Source: Platycnemis pennipes (taxonomy: Eukaryota; Arthropoda; Insecta; Odonata; Platycnemididae). From it: a stretch of DNA of 64,000 nt. Under the pieces are notes generated by a model, which saw nothing but the letters and a program-made list of their open reading frames with translations, was not told the DNA's origin and did no database searches. Position 1 is the first letter of the stretch, and every line of letters begins with the position of its first letter. The stretch spans positions 78,070,064 through 78,134,063 of the forward strand of contig OW121846.1 of the NCBI GenBank assembly GCA_933228895.1, read 5' to 3'. This document shows positions 57,986-64,000 of this stretch, piece after piece. The position numbers were made by a program, and so were the translations under genes.

Positions 57986-58664
57986 TTGACATGGAGCATG
58001 AGAAGAATGTATTAAATTTCATCACTTGGATGAAAATGGCTCGATAACAGATATTAAGCGATTAGAAACGTCTATGAAAAAGATATGTGCAACCTGTACA
58101 GCTGCATTTTATATGACTATGGGGACTGAATTTTATATAATGTGGCTTTGATCCCTGCAAAAATTAATTTTCAACTGTAAAATTGGTAGAATAGTCACTA
58201 GCAATATGGATAGTGAGGTATTTCATGCTCTCATTGCGTATCATTTTTATATACTTTTCTTTGGCTACCCTACAGTTCAACGGCTTCTGCCTGCGTTTTT
58301 GTGTCAATCAAACTGTCGCGTAGCCTTCCGGACGTTGAATCACACACAACAATATGATTGTTCACTTGCCTATAGCGCATTGCTACTAAGGAATAACCTC
58401 ATTCCACACACCATTACGGTAGGTTTTACTGCATACAGTGTAATTATAGACATTATAACGAAGGCAGGAGATGCTATGTTCAAGGAAGGGATAATAACAC
58501 GCATTGGTTATTATACCTACCTTGAATATCTCGCAAATGCAGTTGTTAGGCACACCCTCCCCAAACCCAAACTAACAGTATCCTTCCATTCCTAATGGTG
58601 TTTCTAAATTAATATATTCAAACAAGGTAACTGTGTCCCTCAAATGTTGTGGAAGGATACGTCT
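57986..58664. other. Unassigned; open frame 58206-58595 not supported
   Basis: The plus-strand frame of 129 residues has no motif and low-complexity codon use typical of chance. It overlaps no known repeat. Confidence 0.35.
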
Positions 58665-59265
58665 ACATCTACAAGATACCCTGCAAACCACCGCGAGGGT
58701 GTGTGGAAAGGGGGTGAAGATAACCAAGCATAAACTATTGACATTCAAACAAGCAACTATATTGTCTCATGCAACTTGATTGTTAGTATCTATAATATTT
58801 ATGGGGTTAATACACGCATTATGCACTACAGAATACTCTAAAATATTTCCCCTACCTATCCCTTTGCCTGCGTGTGCCTATGCTGCCAATTCTGTTCTCT
58901 TATAGTAAGGGGAAAAATGCCATTTTGAATCTATCGGTACAAAAATCTATCTCTCTAATCTTATTTATCTGGTCGAATCTAGCATAATACGCTGTTTTTT
59001 TAATATGTGCCTTACATCTTCAGTAAAGCTATCCGATAGAAATTTCTCTAATAGATTCAATCTGTGCTTTAACCTACGCTCTGATAATGATTCTCACCCT
59101 AATTCTTTTATTAATTCTGAAACTCTACTCAACCCCTCGTTACACCTTCTAACGAACCTAGCTGCTCTGCGCTGCACACTGTCTAGTTCTCTGATCAACC
59201 CTAATACATTAGGATCTCATACACTGGCTGCATATTCAAGGTGGGGCCTAACTAGTGAAAAAGAG
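58665..59265 (-). mobile_element. CR1-like non-LTR retrotransposon 3' fragment
   Basis: The tail at 58665-58710 reads CTACATCTACAAGATACCCT and CACCGCGAGGGTGTGTGG. The antisense of the C-terminal coding region runs to 59240, where GTGCAGCGCAGAGCAGC (minus) gives VQRRAA. Confidence 0.65.
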
Positions 59266-59454
59266 CATCGCTGTTTCGATCGTACGCATCTAGCAATAGC
59301 ATCTAGCAATAGCTCGCGAGGTACATGTGGAAAATGATGGGGAGATTATGGCACATGTGGGAGGTGAATGCACTACTGCTCTCATATTTCATTGTTGATG
59401 CACCACAATCAGCAACACTGATTTTTTATGTGTGTACGTAGTCAAAAAGAGTTT

Positions 59455-59657
59455 TGCTGAAACAGTTTTTCGCCGAGGATCGTAAAAGCGAATTCCATTT
59501 GTTCCTGGGGACCGGGCCCGAAAATCGTAATTTAGATAAATTCGTATTTTCAAATGTTGCCATTTTCATAGAATACGCTTTTCGTCGGGACCGGCCGTTT
59601 TGCTTCGTATAATCGAAATTTCGTATGTTCGTGCTTCGTATCATCGAGAGTCTACTG
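59455..59657 (-). mobile_element. pogo/Tigger-like terminal fragment
   Basis: The minus strand starts after TA with CAGTAGACTCTCGATGATAC and continues GAAGCACGAACATACGAAAT, typical of pogo/Tigger ends. The other end was not found. Confidence 0.5.
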
Positions 59658-59999
59658 TAATACTGAAGAGACTCAAATAGCTCTTGACAAAGACTGAGCA
59701 AATATGTACAAGTTTACGAAAACTTCGTGCACGCATTATATGGCTTGTCGTTCACCTTCATAGCTATGAATAATTCTCCTTTCAAAATGGAGTAATGTCC
59801 ATTTTCTTTTTTTATCATATTTAATAACATATTTCTTCATATTAGTGTCCTATATTTAAAATATCGCTATGAACGGATTGCTGGGATCCTATTGCATTTT
59901 AAAAGTAGTTCAAAGTTTCATTAAAAAGCCACAATTCACGGCCTTAACGTCTAAGAGGAACTGCAAACCCGTTCTTCTTCTAGCATTACATTATGCAGA
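59658..59999. other. No recognised feature
   Basis: AT-rich. Confidence 0.4.
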
Positions 60000-60905
60000 T
60001 ACATAACTGGAAGAGTCATACAATGGAAACAATCTCAGCACGAAAGTGATCGAAGAGGAAAGCGAAGTGGAAAAGGATGATATCGGGGCAACTATATTAA
60101 GATTGGAATTCGACGCTGCAGTAAGGGACCTTCGGATGAATAAGGCTTCTGGATTTGACGATATTCCGATAGAACTACTTAAAAACTCAGGAGAGGATAC
60201 ATTAACCCATCTAAACAAAATCATCTGTGACATTGCTCAACTGGAGAAATACCCTGGGACTTCGAGAAAAACATCATCATTCATATTCCCAAAAAGGAGA
60301 GATCGGAGAAATGTGAAAATATTAGGACTGACAGCAATGCATCGAAGATATTGACAAGGAGCATCTAGAGAAGGATAGAACGAAAAGCAGAGATTTGGAT
60401 TTAGGAAAAATAAGGGTACGAGAAAAGTAATTCTGGCCCTTAGGTTGCTCATAGAGAAGAAATAGGAGAAGAAATAACCGTCGTTTATTGCATTTGTGGA
60501 TTTAGAGAAGGCTTTTAACAATGTGGATTGGAATACAACGCTTAGAATTCTGAAAGGAATTGGAGTGTCCTATGCTGATCGAAGAATTATCCAAGTGTGT
60601 ATAAAAACCAAGTGGCTGTGATCAAATTGGGACCCAGCTGTGAAGAGGCAAGTATAAAGAAAGGAGTGAGGGAAGTCTGTGAACTTTCTCCCGTAATTTT
60701 CAATGTTTACATCGAGAGAGCCATCAATGAAATCAAGAAGTCTTCTGGGGTGAATATCCATGGAGAAAAATTTAGCATGCTGCGATTCGCTGATGACATA
60801 GCACTCCTAGCAGGGACAGAGAGGGATCTAAATAAGATGCTGATAATCATGGAAAGGATAATGGCCAGATATCAGCTGAAGATTAATAAGAAGAAGATTT
60901 AGATT
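60000..60905 (+). pseudogene. Non-LTR retrotransposon reverse transcriptase, decayed
   Basis: Fragments in order: NKASGFDDIPIELLKNSGED (fingers, about 60140-60198), motif A FVDLEKAFNNVDWN (about 60495-60535), LSPVIFNVYIERAINEIKK (motif B, about 60685-60740), and FADDIALLAGTERDLNKML (catalytic, about 60790-60845). Several frameshifts and stops separate them. Same craniofacial-type family as 3360-4490. Its C-terminus (RIAQAKRAFYQKKN..., 61872 onward) appears after an interrupting CR1-like element. Confidence 0.8.
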
Positions 60906-60949
60906 CTGATCATTAGCATCAAGAAGAACCCACTGTTATAGGCCATCTT

Positions 60950-61800
60950 TTTTTTCTTTATATATCAATGACCTCGGCAGTACTGTAGTAAACAGAAGAA
61001 TTCGGCTTTTCGCTGATAATTTAGTAGTGTATAGAGAAATTAGCAGTCCGGGAGACAAGGAATCTTTAGAAAAAGAGCTTGTAGCAATTAAGGCATTCTG
61101 CGATAAATGGAAACTAGAACTGAACGCAAAAAAGTGCGTGAGAGTAAATTTTCGGAAAAGGAAAAACTTGATGGAAAGTAACTATATGATTCAAGGTACG
61201 GAATTGGTAAACGTGGAATCAGTTAAGTATTTAGGGGTAATACTTAATCAGGTTCTATCATGGGGGAAACATATCAGGAAAATATGCAGTCAAGCAAATA
61301 AAAAGTTGGGATTTATTAAAAGAATATTAGGGAAAGGTGAGGAAAGGGTTAAGGAACGTTGCTATTTTTCAATTATAAGGCCACACTAAGAATATGCTGC
61401 GAGTATATGGGACCATTATGAAGCAACCTTGATTTACGAATTTGATCCAGTACAGCGAAGAGCAGCGAGATTTGTAAAAGGGTGTTACGATAGGGAAAGT
61501 AGTGTGTCTGGTATGCTAGCCGAATTGGGATAGGAATGGCTGTCACAACGTAGACTGAATTATAGACTAAATATTCTGGGAAAATTTAAGGAGGAACATT
61601 TCATTAATGACGTTAACCAAATATTGCTGGCTCCGACTTATTATGGTAGCCTCGATAATTCTAATAAAATGAAGGAGATAGATTGCAGGACGGACAGGTT
61701 TAAAATGTCATTTTTTCCGCGGATAATTCGAGATCAAAACGTTAGACATTGTGTAAATCGGTAACAATTATAGAGTTAATATTCAGAGTAGGTCGATAGT
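60950..61800 (+). mobile_element. CR1-like retrotransposon inserted into the RT element
   Basis: Begins with YINDLGS-like coding (60960), RLFADN (FADD in active copies, so the second Asp is lost), ELNAKKCVRVNFRKRKNL, KYLGVILNQVLSWGKHIRKI, and DPVQRRAARFVKGCYDRESS (61450-61505). Stops at 61387 and near 61531. This is the most complete coding copy of the family whose 3' ends are scattered through the window; it lacks the usual 3' tail. Confidence 0.8.
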
Positions 61801-61856
61801 ATTTTTTATTTCCTGCATGTTAAAATCAATGTATTCATTCAAGAATGAAATAGCAG

Positions 61857-62040
61857 AATAGCCCAGGCAAAGAGGGCTTTCTATCAAAAGAAGAATTTAA
61901 TCGTACTTACCGCTAGAAATACAAGCATAGAAGTAAGGAAACCATTCATCGGAACGTACATCTGGAGCGTGTTTGTTTATGGAGTAGGGCATGGACAATG
62001 ACAGCTGCGGAAAAGAAAAAAAGTGGAAGCATTTGAAATG
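61857..62040 (+). pseudogene. C-terminal part of the interrupted RT element
   Basis: SRIAQAKRAFYQKKNLIVLT, then TYIWSVFVYGVG and KVEAFEMWCYRRMMKIN, the known tail of craniofacial-type RT proteins. About 60 codons expected between the two halves are missing. Confidence 0.75.
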
Positions 62041-62049
62041 TGGTGCTAC

Positions 62050-63600
62050 AGAAGAATGATGAAGATAAATGGATAACCACGTGCATAACTTGCACTTACT
62101 GTTATATCTTATCCACTTTTTAAACCGCTATGGAATTTTACGCCATTGACAGACATCAAGCATGTTACATTTTTTCGAAATGGTAATCCACCTACCCCAA
62201 AGCTTTGCGATTCCTACATTTGAAGAGTTGTATATTTTGTCTCGGTGGTTGTATTCCAACAAGTTATTTATCACGACATTGTGACTAATTAGTGAGCTGT
62301 TCATTAGGATTAATCCTTTCATTTATCCATATGTCTGTAGTGAAAGAAGTATTTACACAGTAGATCACCTAGCATATGACACTTTTTTGTGCCTTCCTAG
62401 AGTTTTTTAACGTTCTCCGGGATGGTTGCTCGCTGGAGGGTATGTCTGGTTCATAGAATTTTTCAAACCAATTTTTCTTTACCAAATTAGAGAGTTTCAT
62501 GTCAGACACGATGAAATAAGTTAGTGTAGTATCCGTTGCGGCTTCTTCCTAAAATTCGTTTCTAGGTTCTCAAACACGCAAAATATATACTTGAGTTCTA
62601 TTTTAAGTTTTAAATTCGTAAACATCCTAAATAATTTGATTGCGTCATCCCTGGAATAAGTATAAATATTATTTTAATGGAACTAAGCCATGCTTTAATT
62701 AATATGTTAATAATTACATTTTAATTTTAGAAATAAAGTACGTTATTCACGCATATAAATGGCTCCTAAAAACTACATTAATTGTGAGAGCTGATGAGTG
62801 TAAGCACAAATAGGTAAATATTAGAAAAGTTTGTTCCAATTGAAATATGTAACATTGCAACTGTTCACTCCGACGCACTTAACGTTACAACCTCATGAGA
62901 AATTTGGAACAACATTCTCTAGTTAACACCCTTTCATAAAAATCCAGCTAGGTACACAAATAAAAGTTACACATGCGTCGAAACTACTTCCTTATTTTGC
63001 GACTGTTGCGTGTCTGTTAGGTAAGTAAGGTAACGTTAAATACTTTTTCTGTGATTCCAGCAAAGCTTTCTGCCCATCGGAATAAAAATAATTTGTAGTT
63101 AATTGTAGCAAATGTGTGTTGAATCTCGTGCATGGATTTTTGGAAGGAGTCTATGACTAAATAGACTACTTGGTTATCTATCACGTAATTTTCTACCGTT
63201 CCAGGGCCTTAAGATTACCCTTTGATATATGTACCATGTAAACCAATTTAAATCTTGATTATACTCTCTCGATTACAAAATTAGGAGTAAACATTATAAT
63301 ATATTTTTTATCGATGGCACATGGCAAGTAAAAGTGTTTCCTTATTTGGAACCTCCATTGCCAAAAGTGCATCCAAAGTTTATACGTAGATTATGCATAG
63401 TTATTACGATTCCAGATTTCCTTAGAATTGCTACTTTAGGCTCCTGAGAAACGAAAGCGAATGTAAGCGTCTACTCTTGCGTTACGTCTTTAAAATCTCA
63501 CGGAGGGCACGGAAGAAGGGAGACTTCGGCTTTTCGTGCCATTTGGGAACGTCCTCGCCACTTCAGTCGAAGTGGTCAAATAGTCACCCGAAAACTTAGC
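62050..63600. other. No recognised feature
   Basis: AT-rich intergenic sequence without supported frames. Confidence 0.45.
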
Positions 63601-63619
63601 GGTTGAATGCAAACAGCGA

Positions 63620-63850
63620 TATTCATCGAGGTGGGTACTTAGATATTGGCCTGGGTATTCATTCGGTTGGTGGTATTCAGGGGTATTAAACTAGGTATTC
63701 AAGTACTCGCTGAGGTAGTCGTCCTTGTATTCATTTGAATACTCATCCAGTCGTCGAGGTATTCATGTCCTCAATCGGGTACTCATCTACCCATCGAGGT
63801 ATTCATGTACTCTTTCAAGTACTCATGTATTCATTTGGGTACTCAAATAC
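63620..63850. repeat. Degenerate short tandem repeat
   Basis: Many imperfect copies of GGTATTCAT and GTACTCAT spaced 9-20 bases apart. Confidence 0.65.
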
Positions 63851-64000
63851 CTTTGAGTGAATATATTTGGCGCACTACTACCCACTAGTATGTACATCCA
63901 TTTCCCCTTCCGTTTGCTCAAACTGAGGTTGCCGGCTCGTCCTCCGTCAGGTATGTTTGATTTCTCCCCAAATTAGAGTTGCTATCGTTATTCGCTGACT

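Noticed and set aside
58206..58595. 129-residue open frame as a gene
   Set aside because: No motif, no splice or promoter support, and composition like chance frames in AT-rich DNA.

Overview
This is a repeat-dominated window from a large eukaryotic nuclear genome, most likely an insect or other arthropod. The evidence is the mix of elements: Penelope-like elements (PLEs) with GIY-YIG nuclease domains, CR1/L2-like and craniofacial-type non-LTR retrotransposons, a Ty1/copia element, piggyBac, pogo/Tigger and hAT-like DNA transposons, tRNA-type SINEs, and a P-element-like gene with a THAP zinc finger. There are no bacterial-style operons. Almost every long open frame is a decayed transposase, a reverse transcriptase or a satellite artefact. 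I cannot name the species. The only candidate host sequence is one terminal exon at 52870-53056 (minus) and possibly one exon near 52081-52266.

Layout. 1-1216: a duplicated block (gene fragment plus PLE end) that recurs in a different order at 55.6-56.8 kb. 1217-6605: copy A of a dispersed repeat, interrupted by a ~2.7 kb insertion (2218-4925, carrying a dead reverse transcriptase) and by a CR1/L2 element (5227-6409). Copy B at 14180-15885 lacks both. 8137-14400: a large palindrome with ~1.75 kb arms. A young, internally deleted copia element (12479-13929; 202-bp LTRs with one difference; 5-bp target duplication) sits in one arm only. 16.2-19 kb: SINEs and CR1-like 3' ends.

19.1-31.5 kb: a P-element-like THAP transposase gene with a TATA box and recognisable exons, broken by two in-frame stops. 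One of its introns (22538-28252) holds a 5'-truncated PLE (23650-28200, 15-bp target duplication). That PLE is itself split by a 3.2-kb piggyBac element (24137-27357) at a TTAA site, and its frame would be continuous without piggyBac. 31.5-34.3 kb: two tandem arrays (85-bp and 249-bp units). 35551-42811: a 7.26-kb foldback-type transposon with 8-bp target duplications. Its long inverted ends are built from 180-bp repeats (21 units on the left, about 3 on the right) that carry a tRNA-like B box and stay open in one frame.

43-64 kb: a third PLE (43955-44660), a PLE-derived hairpin inserted in the tip of a pogo-type element (46026-47388), a craniofacial-type RT fragment, the host-like terminal exon, more CR1-like 3' ends, the second copy of the PLE/gene-fragment block with additional exon-like sequence (to about 57985), and a non-LTR RT element interrupted by a CR1-like insertion (60000-62040). 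The window is best read as an archaeological record of nested insertions. The foldback element with its in-phase 180-bp arrays and the P-like THAP gene are the least ordinary parts.
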